Origin: Clostridia bacterium | GTDB lineage: Bacteria; Bacillota; Clostridia; Oscillospirales; QAMX01 | NCBI GenBank assembly: GCA_017532825.1 | Contig: JAFXIT010000025.1 | Coordinates: 1 to 64,000, forward strand | Length of the DNA: 64,000 nt | Direction: 5' to 3' | Shown here: piece after piece, positions 57,312 through 64,000 of the stretch | Position numbering within the stretch: position 1 is the first letter of the stretch | Layout of the letters: the number at the start of each line of letters is the position of its first letter | Position numbers and translations under genes: made by a program | The notes under the pieces: generated by a model | The model's database searches: none | The model's input: only the letters and a program-made list of their open reading frames with translations | Told to the model about the DNA's origin: nothing

Positions 57312-58031
57312 ATGTCTGTGCTTTCCCTTTTACTTCGGATATTCCTTTTTCCCCTCAAGCTCTCCTGCGAGAGCTCCTTTCCCAAGGCGCTCTCGGCCGC
57401 ACGGGAGCGGGAGCTGCTTTCAAGGACGGCCGAGGGCGACCTATCGGCGCGAAACGAGCTCATCGAGCACAACCTGCGGCTTGTGGTACATATTATAAAG
57501 AAGTACTACGCAGGAAGCGACGAGCGTGAGGACCTCATCTCCATAGGTGTCATCGGCCTTATCAAGGCCATCAACAGCTTTGACGGGCGGAAGAACACCC
57601 GTCTTGCGACCTATGCGGCAAGGTGTGTTGAAAATGAGATATTTATGTACTTTCGAGGGCTCAAGCGGCGGAAGAACGAGGTCTCGCTGTCCGACCCCAT
57701 CGAGTCTGACGACGAGGGCGGCAACCTGGAGCTGATGGACATACTCAGCTACGACGAGGATATGCTGGAAAACGTCCTGCAGGGCGACAGGGTGCGGCTG
57801 GTACGCAGGGCCATCTCGGAGGCGCTTGACCCCCGTGAACGGGAGATAATCACCCTCCGCTACGCCCTTCGCGGGGGTGCGGCACTTCCACAAAGAGAGG
57901 TGGCTTCAAGGCTGGGCATCTCCCGAAGCTACGTTTCACGTATCGAAAAATCGGCTTTGGAGCGGATAAGGGGATATATTTCGGGCAAAAATTTCGATAT
58001 ACCCCTTGACAAGCGCCCCTCGGGGGAGTAA
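57312..58031 (+). CDS. sigK: RNA polymerase sporulation sigma factor SigK (pro-form)
   Basis: A 239-residue protein with a hydrophobic pro-sequence (MSVLSLLLRIFLFPLKLS), normally removed by SpoIVFB. Then SSFPKALSAARERELL, the SigK region 2 (RNELIEHNLRLVVHIIKKYYAGSDEREDLISIGVIGLIKAINSFDGRKNTRLATYAARCVENEIFMYFR) and region 4 (LDPREREIITLRYALRGGAALPQREVASRLGISRSYVSRIEKSALERI). The gene is continuous: no skin-type insertion. GGAGGACGGAGT precedes the ATG. The promoter of the trpB T-box lies over its stop codon. Confidence 0.95.
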   Translation: MSVLSLLLRIFLFPLKLSCESSFPKALSAARERELLSRTAEGDLSARNELIEHNLRLVVHIIKKYYAGSDEREDLISIGVIGLIKAINSFDGRKNTRLATYAARCVENEIFMYFRGLKRRKNEVSLSDPIESDDEGGNLELMDILSYDEDMLENVLQGDRVRLVRRAISEALDPREREIITLRYALRGGAALPQREVASRLGISRSYVSRIEKSALERIRGYISGKNFDIPLDKRPSGE

Positions 58032-58034
58032 AAT
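58006..58034 (+). promoter_or_regulatory. promoter of the trpB T-box leader
   Basis: TTGACA, 17 bases, TAAAAT. The -35 and spacer are within the last codons of sigK and the -10 contains its stop. Confidence 0.78.
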
Positions 58035-58044
58035 ATCAAAAAAG

Positions 58045-58300
58045 AGAAACCATTGAGTAAGAGAAGTACCCCAAGACGAGGCCTTAAAGAGAGCGGCGGA
58101 CGGTGAGATCGCCGCAGGCGGAGGTTGGGCGAATGGGCTTACGAGGGCGGCAGGAAAGCGAAAGCAAGTAATGGCCGACGGGCGCTCCCGTTACAGAGCA
58201 GAGCGCATGTAAGTGCGTGAAGTGGGCTTTCAAGCCAATTTAGGTGGCACCGCAGAGACAGAGTCTTTGTCCTAATTCAGGATGAAGGCTTTTTGTATTT
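58045..58300 (+). promoter_or_regulatory. T-box riboswitch (Trp) upstream of trpB
   Basis: Stem I has AAAGAGAGCGGCGG...GGTGAGA and GGGCGAATGGGCTTACGAG, with TGG (58134-58136) as the likely Trp specifier. The T-box core is AATTTAGGTGGCACCGC (58238-58254). The terminator AGTCTTTGTCCT / AGGATGAAGGCT (58262-58290) is followed by TTTTTG. Uncharged tRNA-Trp should switch on trpB. Confidence 0.85.
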
Positions 58301-58312
58301 TCGGAGGTTTTT

Positions 58313-58345
58313 ATGCTTTACAGACGATGGCGACCCTTCATATAG
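58313..58345 (+). CDS. possible leader peptide with a Trp codon
   Basis: A 10-codon ORF, MLYRRWRPFI-stop, lies between the T-box terminator and trpB. It has an excellent SD (CGGAGG, 5 bases before the ATG). It contains one Trp codon. It could be a translated leader coupling Trp-tRNA supply to a second control step, or chance. No second terminator is obvious after it. Confidence 0.35.
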   Translation: MLYRRWRPFI

Positions 58346-58382
58346 CCTATAAAAAACTATATTATTGTTGGGAGAAATTAAA

Positions 58383-59612
58383 ATGACCTACAGAGATTTT
58401 GACACCTACCTTAAAAAATACCCCACCCCCGACGGCCGCTTCGGCCCCTACGGCGGTGCATACCTGCCCGACGAGCTTATCCCCGCCTTTAAGGAGATAA
58501 CCGACGCCTACGAGACCATCTGCCACAGCGCACAGTTTATCAACGAACTCCGCCGCATCCGCCGTGAGTTCCAGGGCAGACCCACCCCCGTATACCACTG
58601 CGAGAGGCTTTCCAACCGTCTGGGCAAGTGCCAGATATACCTCAAGCGTGAGGACCTTAACCACACCGGCGCCCACAAGCTCAACCACTGCATGGGCGAG
58701 GGTCTGCTTGCCAAGTACATGGGCAAGAAAAAGCTCATCGCCGAGACCGGCGCAGGTCAGCACGGCGTTGCCATCGCCACTGCGGCGGCCTACTTCGGCA
58801 TGGAGTGCGACGTATACATGGGCGAGGTCGACATTGCAAAGCAGGCACCCAACGTCACCCGTATGAAGATGCTGGGCGCACGTGTCATCCCCGTCACACA
58901 CGGCTTAAAGACCCTCAAGGAGGCGGTCGACGCCGCCTTCGACGCCTATATGAAGGAATACAAGGACGCCATCTACTGCATCGGCTCGGCCGTCGGCCCC
59001 CATCCCTTCCCCATGATGGTGCGTGACTTCCAGTCCATCCTCGGCATAGAGGCCAGAGAGCAGTTCAAGGAGATGACGGGGCTTATGCCCGACGTTATCA
59101 CCGCCTGCGTCGGCGGCGGCTCCAACTCCATCGGCTTCTTTACCCCCTTCCTTGCCGACCCGGTCGACATCGTCGGCATCGAGCCCCTTGGCAGAGGTCC
59201 TGCCGTGGGCGACCACGCCGCATCGATGGCATACGGAAGCAAGGGGGTGCTTCACGGCTTTGAGAGCATCCTTCTTCAGGACGAAAACGGCGAGCCCAGC
59301 CCTGTATACTCCATCGCAAGCGGTCTTGACTACCCCAGTGTCGGCCCCGAGCACGCCTTCCTGCGCGACCTGGGCAGGGTAAAATACGAGACCATCTCCG
59401 ACGAGGAGGCAATGGAGGCATTCTTCCTGCTTTGCCGCTGCGAGGGCATCATCCCCGCCGTCGAATCCTCCCACGCCGTCGCCTACGCCATCCGCTACGC
59501 CCGTACCCACAACACAGGCTCGATCCTGGCCTGTCTTTCGGGCAGAGGCGACAAGGACATCGACTTTGTCACAGAAAGCTACGGCTACGGCGAGAAGTTT
59601 AACCTCGACTAA
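58383..59612 (+). CDS. trpB: tryptophan synthase beta subunit, stand-alone
   Basis: A 409-residue PLP enzyme of the TrpB1 type: [39 protein letters not shown] (PLP Lys99), [11 protein letters not shown] (catalytic Glu), [33 protein letters not shown] and [12 protein letters not shown]. It joins indole and serine to make tryptophan. No trpA, trpC, trpD or trpE is nearby, and sigK and a peptide transporter flank it, so salvage of indole is likely. GGGAGAAATTAAA precedes the ATG. It is controlled by a Trp T-box. Confidence 0.95.
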   Translation: MTYRDFDTYLKKYPTPDGRFGPYGGAYLPDELIPAFKEITDAYETICHSAQFINELRRIRREFQGRPTPVYHCERLSNRLGKCQIYLKREDLNHTGAHKLNHCMGEGLLAKYMGKKKLIAETGAGQHGVAIATAAAYFGMECDVYMGEVDIAKQAPNVTRMKMLGARVIPVTHGLKTLKEAVDAAFDAYMKEYKDAIYCIGSAVGPHPFPMMVRDFQSILGIEAREQFKEMTGLMPDVITACVGGGSNSIGFFTPFLADPVDIVGIEPLGRGPAVGDHAASMAYGSKGVLHGFESILLQDENGEPSPVYSIASGLDYPSVGPEHAFLRDLGRVKYETISDEEAMEAFFLLCRCEGIIPAVESSHAVAYAIRYARTHNTGSILACLSGRGDKDIDFVTESYGYGEKFNLD

Positions 59613-59620
59613 AGCAAAAC

Positions 59621-59653
59621 AAGGCTCCGCCCCACCCCGGGCGGGGCCTTTTT
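59621..59653 (+). terminator. terminator of trpB
   Basis: GGC-CCGCCCC / GGGCGG-GCC stem around CACCCC, followed by TTTTTC. The remaining ~140 bases to the next promoter show no gene. Confidence 0.85.
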
Positions 59654-59796
59654 CTGTTTCGCCATATATAATAAGGTAGAAAGGTCGGAATATGCGCACT
59701 GTTTTCGGCGTTTTGAGGACAGTTGTGCAAAACGGGATAAAAAGCATCACAGTGTCGTTTTTTTAAGAAATCGTTAATATTTAGTTATTAAGGAGG

Positions 59797-59825
59797 TTGA
59801 CAAGTAAATTTTCGTATGCTATAAT
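59797..59825 (+). promoter_or_regulatory. perfect consensus promoter of the oligopeptide transporter
   Basis: TTGACA, 17 bases, TATAAT, ~115 bases before the ATG at 59942. The leader holds no recognised riboswitch. Confidence 0.92.
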
Positions 59826-59941
59826 CTGTATGTTTATACATTCGGGCATTTTCCCCTGCGATAATGCGGCTTTTGTTGCAGGACGCAGGGCGAGGTAACT
59901 GCAATGGAATAAACGATCCAAATTTAAATGGAGGAGACATT

Positions 59942-62476
59942 ATGAACAAGACCCTCAGATCCATGCTCGCAGTGGTTTTGTGTGTTGTCCTGGTTGCAAC
60001 CACCTTCGCAGGTTGCGGCAAGGTTGATCCCGCTACTTTTAAGCAGGCTGTATACAATACCACCACGACCGTCATGCCCAGCAACTGGAATGAAATGACC
60101 TATGCTGACGGCAACGACACCCAGATCATGAGCTACATCGGCTCCTCGTTCTTCGACTACGACTACAAGTTCGAGAAGGACAAGAAGTACAATGCCGACG
60201 GCTCGATCAACAAGGCCGGAATCGTTCCCGGTGCCTACACCACCAACTATTCCGCAGCTACCAAGCTCGAGGACGTAACCTCTAGCGTCGACGCTAAGTG
60301 GGGCTACACCGACGAGCAGAAGGCCGAAGGCGGCTACGCTTGGAAGATCACCCTGCGTGACGACCTGAAGTGGGACGACGGCACTGCCATCAAGGCCGCT
60401 GACTTCGAGTGGTCCATGATGCAGCAGCTTGACCCTGCCTTCATGAACTTCCGCGCCAACACCTACTACGACACCCTCCGCATCAAGAACTCCAGAGGCT
60501 ACTTCTTCCAGAATCAGGAAGGTACCTATGAGCCCGTCGCAAGCCTCGGCTACAAGACCAATGCCGAAGCCATTGCAGCCGGCAAGACCATTTATGTCGA
60601 CATCCACAGTCTCTGGGGTGCCGCAGGCTATACCGCCGCTGACGGTTCCGTCGCTCCTCAGTGGGTCACCATCGACGACGCCACCGTTTACTCCAGCGCT
60701 GACGGCTCCGACGCCATCTCCGGTGCCGATCTTTGGGCCGGCTACCAGTCCATCCTTGAGCCCGGCGGCAACTACGCCTCTGCCGTCGCCATCTACGTCG
60801 AGAACCCCATCCGTGACGTTAAGTGGGAAGATGTCGGTATCTACGCCATTGAAGACGAGAACGCCATCGTCGTCTGCCTCGACGTTCCCTATGCTCTCCT
60901 TAAGGAAGACGGCTCTCTGAGCTACATGGCCGCCTACTACATGTCCAGCCTTCCCCTTGTCCACCGTGAAAAGTACGAGGCCTCCAAGACCCAGCCTGTC
61001 GAAGGCGCTACCCTTTGGACCTCCAACTACAACTCCTCCCTCGAGACCACCGCTTCCTGGGGCCCCTACAAGCTCGTAGAGTTTGAGGCCGGCAGCCACT
61101 ACAAGCTCGCCATCAACGAGAACTGGTACGGCTGGAACATGAAGCAGTACAAGAACCAGTACAACATCACCGCTATCTACTGCGAAAAGGTCGACGAGTG
61201 GTCCACCCAGTGGATGGGCTTCCTCAACGGTACCTACGATGACGGCTCCCTCCAGACCGAGAACGCCGCCGAGTACGCAGACTCCAAGTACACCTACTAC
61301 ACCACCACCGCTACCGGTACCTACGGCATGCAGCTCTTCAGCGACCTCAACGTCCTCAAGAACAGCGGCAACAACAACGGTATCCTTGCTATCCAGGAGT
61401 TCAGACACGCTTTCAACCTCTCGCTCAACAGAAGCGACGTCGTTGAGAAGATCTGGCCCGGCTCCGCTACCCCCTGCTTCGGCCTTCTGAACCCCGCCTA
61501 CTACTACGATATTGAGAACTCGCCCACGCTTGCAGACGGCGGCCAGTACCGTAACACCACCCTCGCCAAGGAAGGCATCCTCCGTGCCTACGGCTTCACC
61601 CAGTCTGACGACGGCAAGTGGTCCACCGGATCCCTCACCGGCCTGTCCCTCGACGAGGCTTATGACTCCCTGACCGGCTACAACCCCGAGCTTGCCAAGG
61701 TCAAGATCCAGGAAGCCATCAACATCCTCACCGCTAACGCCGACTACTACGGCTACGATGCTTCCAAGAACATAACCCTTGTCTACGGTTCCTCCGCTGA
61801 CACTGCAAAGCAGAGATTCCGCTGCACCTACATCCAGGACCTCCTTGACAACCTGACTGCCGGCACCGCTCTTGAAAACAAGATCGACGTCGTATTCGAC
61901 GCTTCTGCCGGTAGCCAGTGGGCCGAGGCCTTCCGTTCCGGTACTACCCAGATCGGCTTTGGCTACGGCTTCCAGGGCAACGCCTTCAACCCCTTTGATA
62001 TCATCGGCGCATTCGTCAACCCCGACGATGACCTGAACTATCATATGTACTGGGATACCTCCGCTATCGACCTGACCCTTGCTATGCCTGCAGGCGATTA
62101 CGAAGGTGCCGGCGAGACCATCACCATGAGCATTCAGAACTGGTACTTCTGCCTCAACGGTTGGGCCGAAGAGAAGAACCAGCCCAAGACCTACAACTGG
62201 GGCGCCGCCGGTTCTGCTCCCACCGAAGTACGTCTTATGATCCTCTCTGCTCTTGAAGAGATCGTCATCGGCGAATCCCGCTCCGTCATGCTGATCGCTG
62301 ACAGCGGCGGCTCCATGCTGGGCGCTAAGTTCTCCTACTTCTCCGACGTTGAGAACGTATTCATGGGCTTCGGCGGCATCAGATACATGGAAGTCAACTA
62401 CACCGACGCTGAATGGGCCGAGTTCGTCGCTGCTAACAACAACGACCTCTCCAGCGAGTACAAGAAGTCCGAGTAA
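59942..62476 (+). CDS. oligopeptide-type ABC transporter binding lipoprotein
   Basis: An 844-residue protein. The lipoprotein signal is TLRSMLAVVLCVVLVATTFAGC, followed by an SBP family 5 domain (YAWKITLRDDLKWDDGTAIKAADFEWSMMQQLDPAF; FRHAFNLSLNRSDVVEKIWPGSATPCFGLLNP; TNADYYGYDASKNITLVYGSS-like segments). It is longer than the usual ~550-600 residues. Codon choice is richer in GCT, GGT and CGT than its neighbours, suggesting very high expression, in line with the perfect promoter. GGAGGAGACATT precedes the ATG. It is probably the OppA-like subunit for the permease that follows. Confidence 0.92.
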   Translation: MNKTLRSMLAVVLCVVLVATTFAGCGKVDPATFKQAVYNTTTTVMPSNWNEMTYADGNDTQIMSYIGSSFFDYDYKFEKDKKYNADGSINKAGIVPGAYTTNYSAATKLEDVTSSVDAKWGYTDEQKAEGGYAWKITLRDDLKWDDGTAIKAADFEWSMMQQLDPAFMNFRANTYYDTLRIKNSRGYFFQNQEGTYEPVASLGYKTNAEAIAAGKTIYVDIHSLWGAAGYTAADGSVAPQWVTIDDATVYSSADGSDAISGADLWAGYQSILEPGGNYASAVAIYVENPIRDVKWEDVGIYAIEDENAIVVCLDVPYALLKEDGSLSYMAAYYMSSLPLVHREKYEASKTQPVEGATLWTSNYNSSLETTASWGPYKLVEFEAGSHYKLAINENWYGWNMKQYKNQYNITAIYCEKVDEWSTQWMGFLNGTYDDGSLQTENAAEYADSKYTYYTTTATGTYGMQLFSDLNVLKNSGNNNGILAIQEFRHAFNLSLNRSDVVEKIWPGSATPCFGLLNPAYYYDIENSPTLADGGQYRNTTLAKEGILRAYGFTQSDDGKWSTGSLTGLSLDEAYDSLTGYNPELAKVKIQEAINILTANADYYGYDASKNITLVYGSSADTAKQRFRCTYIQDLLDNLTAGTALENKIDVVFDASAGSQWAEAFRSGTTQIGFGYGFQGNAFNPFDIIGAFVNPDDDLNYHMYWDTSAIDLTLAMPAGDYEGAGETITMSIQNWYFCLNGWAEEKNQPKTYNWGAAGSAPTEVRLMILSALEEIVIGESRSVMLIADSGGSMLGAKFSYFSDVENVFMGFGGIRYMEVNYTDAEWAEFVAANNNDLSSEYKKSE

Positions 62477-62515
62477 TCTTTGGCAACCGCTCATTAAAAG
62501 TCATTTAAGTTGAAA

Positions 62516-62557
62516 GCAATCAGCGGTGAGCATTAAAAACGCTCACCGCTGATTTGC
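62516..62557. other. stable stem-loop between binding protein and permease
   Basis: CAGCGGTGAGC / GCTCACCGCTG (11 bp) with extension GCAA..TTGC and no U run. It likely protects the upstream mRNA or partly attenuates, giving more binding protein than permease (inference). Confidence 0.7.
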
Positions 62558-62559
62558 AC

Positions 62560-62820
62560 CTTTAATAATTCCGACAGGATTTACCTCTTTAAAGCAACGA
62601 TAAATCCAACCTTTTAGACAGTAATTGCTGTTTTATTACGGATAATTCCGATTTACCGAGACAATTCCCCTCTTTACTAAGAGACAACTCCGTTGGGATA
62701 TTTTCTCCGATTTCGAACAGCTCCGCTTTATTTGATTTTTTTCGTTTTTACAAACAGCTTCGTTTTTACGGACAGCTCCTTTTTATTAAGGGCTATTCCT
62801 TTATATATACTCCCATGCAA
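62560..62820. repeat. AT-rich degenerate repeats
   Basis: Irregular units of ~18-22 bases of the form TTTTTACnnACAGCTCC recur (TTTACCGAGACAATTCC, TTTACTAAGAGACAACTCC, TTTTTACAAACAGCTTC, TTTTTACGGACAGCTCC, TTTTTATTAAGGGCTATTCC). No ORF with an SD is seen. The rest of the gap, to 63060, shows nothing recognisable. Confidence 0.5.
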
Positions 62821-63078
62821 GCTTAACCTTGAAGATCATTTTGAGTGTGCCGCCCCGCCTGCGCTGCCGCAAGGGTACCTATCTGCGGTCATTCATTTAA
62901 TATATACCCTGCATCTCTCTACCTGCCCCATTGCCCCCTGCAACCATTTTTGATCCCTACCGTGCATTTGCCCCTCTAACGCATACCTCTCTGACATATA
63001 TACCCACGCACCCCTCTGCGGCCGACCGGACCGTCAGAAAAACCGAATCGGAAATAACAAGACAAAGGAGAAATCCCT

Positions 63079-64000
63079 ATGTACATGTTTAAATACGTAA
63101 TGAAGCGTCTTGGCTTGATGCTGTTCACCTTCATCATCATTTTCACGATGTGTTTCGTGCTTATCAAGCTTCTGCCTATACCCGTCAACGTTCTGCCGGG
63201 TCAGGACCCCGAGATAATCTATAAGACCCTCGAGGGCAGAGGTTGGATAACCAACATCAGAGAGGGCGCAAACGGCGTGTGGGACTATGACAGAGTGCCG
63301 ATCCTCATCCAGTACGGCAACTATCTCAAGAGGATCATACTGCACGGTGACTTCGGTATCGTAACCACCTACACCGAATACCGCGGCCATAACATCTGGG
63401 AGGTCTTTACCAGTCACATGCCTCCCACGGTACTTATCAATATCTACTCCACACTGATCGGTGTACCGATAGGCCTGGGTCTCGGTATCCTTGCGGCACT
63501 TAAGAAGAATAAATGGCAGGACCAGGTCATCAACGTCTTTATAATCCTTCTTATTTCCCTGCCTTCGGTCGTTCTGGCGCTGTTGCTGCAGTATACCATC
63601 TGCTTTAAGCTCGGCTGGTTCCCGTTAACCATGTTAAAAAGCAACGCATATTTTACATGGCCGGTATTCAAGTCGATGCTGCCTCCGGTCTTTGCACTCT
63701 GTCTTGGATCGATAGCAGGCTACGCACGTTATACCCGTGCCGAGCTTTCGGAGGTTCTGACGGGTGAGTTTATGCTTCTTGCAAGGACCAAGGGTCTTAC
63801 CAAGCGTCAGGCCATCTCCCGTCACGCAATGCGCAACTCGATGGTCGTTATCTTCCCCTCGATCCTGAGTGAGTTCATCTCGGTGCTTTCCGGCTCGCTC
63901 ATCATTGAGAAGATGTTCGCTATAAACGGTGTCGGCAGACTCTACCTCGATTCCATCAACTTCCAGGACTACGACTTCTTTATGCTGCTTTCGGGCTTCT
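63079..64000 (+). CDS. oligopeptide ABC transporter permease, OppB-like (partial)
   Basis: The first 307 residues of a DppB/OppB-type permease: MFKYVMKRLGLMLFTFIIIFTMCFVLIKLLPIPV (TM1), a ~90-residue external loop, LINIYSTLIGVPIGLGLGILAALKKNKW, ISLPSVVLALLLQY, and the EAA-type loop YTRAELSEVLTGEFMLLARTKGLTKRQAISRHAMRNS, then SGSLIIEKMFAINGVGRLYLDSI. The C-terminus lies beyond the window. CAAAGGAGAAATCCCT precedes the ATG. It is ~600 bases after the binding-protein gene, most likely in the same transporter operon. Confidence 0.93.
   Translation, partial: MYMFKYVMKRLGLMLFTFIIIFTMCFVLIKLLPIPVNVLPGQDPEIIYKTLEGRGWITNIREGANGVWDYDRVPILIQYGNYLKRIILHGDFGIVTTYTEYRGHNIWEVFTSHMPPTVLINIYSTLIGVPIGLGLGILAALKKNKWQDQVINVFIILLISLPSVVLALLLQYTICFKLGWFPLTMLKSNAYFTWPVFKSMLPPVFALCLGSIAGYARYTRAELSEVLTGEFMLLARTKGLTKRQAISRHAMRNSMVVIFPSILSEFISVLSGSLIIEKMFAINGVGRLYLDSINFQDYDFFMLLSGF

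Noticed and set aside
57312-58031. Interrupted sigK with a skin element
   Set aside because: The sigK frame is continuous from pro-sequence to region 4.
59924-62494. 856-codon open frame on the minus strand
   Set aside because: It is antisense to the binding-protein gene, which has a lipobox, consensus promoter and SBP motifs. The reverse frame is a codon-bias artefact rich in Val, Gly and Leu.
62693-62953. 86-codon frame in the gap before the permease gene
   Set aside because: No SD. Its repeated IFFVFTNSFVFTDS sequence simply translates the AT-rich degenerate repeats.
1-64000. CRISPR array or restriction/defence island
   Set aside because: No regularly spaced identical repeats, cas, methyltransferase or nuclease genes were found.

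Overview
The window looks like chromosomal DNA of a spore-forming, GC-rich gut-type Clostridia (an Oscillospiraceae-like Firmicute; inferred, not tested by search). The reasons are: five sporulation genes (spoIIQ, sigG, spoIIID, sleB, sigK) within 64 kb; a WalRK-YycHI operon; T-box leaders in front of ileS and trpB; strong GGAGG ribosome binding sites; many TTGACA-17-TATAAT promoters; and abundant carbohydrate-active enzymes. No phage, IS, plasmid or CRISPR genes were seen.

Layout. 1-9500 (minus): a tandem pair of TIM-barrel glycoside-hydrolase-like genes behind an MBL-fold hydrolase, then a four-gene operon (beta-propeller glycosidase-like, CE15-like esterase, class-C beta-lactamase-like hydrolase, 5'-nucleotidase). 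9500-12600: acyltransferase, ECF sigma factor, zinc-finger anti-sigma, second MBL hydrolase. 12600-13170: tRNA-Tyr and tRNA-Thr with a dense cluster of repeats. 13200-24100: yfbR-like nucleotidase, YidR-like DUF3748 protein, spoIIQ, a large glycosidase-like gene, two coupled O-antigen-ligase-like genes, SGNH esterase, UroD-family protein, tRNA-Leu with a second copy of the tRNA-linked element. 24100-28300: zinc-ribbon protein, nucleoside hydrolase, sigG, yifB/comM. 28300-40400 (minus): sugar-binding lipoprotein, GH38-like protein behind htpG, pectate-lyase-like lipoprotein, type-2 ileS with T-box. 40400-48100: MBOAT/SGNH acetylation pair, spoIIID, membrane protein, duplicated-domain lipoprotein, sleB, fucO, mscL. 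48100-55800 (minus): pcrA, and an XRE-walR-walK-yycH-yycI operon. 55900-64000 (plus): Gfo/Idh oxidoreductase, sigK, T-box-controlled stand-alone trpB, and an oligopeptide ABC transporter (binding protein, start of permease).

Themes. The carbohydrate genes (glycosidases, esterases, sugar-binding protein, FucO, Gfo/Idh) suggest use of plant or mucin glycans. The sporulation genes span forespore (spoIIQ, sigG, sleB) and mother cell (spoIIID, sigK) control, and matching promoters can be read: GTATA-n15-GGnnAnAnT for the forespore genes and an ATAAT/ATATA-n14-CATAGT form for spoIIID and sigK.

Two observations stand out. First, at sigG and at sleB the forespore promoter is interleaved with the terminator hairpin of the upstream gene, and that hairpin also holds the gene's Shine-Dalgarno. 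Read-through RNA should be terminated and translationally silent, whereas RNA from the forespore promoter lacks the blocking arm. Second, tRNA-Tyr and tRNA-Leu are each followed by a ~100-bp structured element with the same two-hairpin core, whose flanking arms copy the T-arm of the neighbouring tRNA in both orientations.
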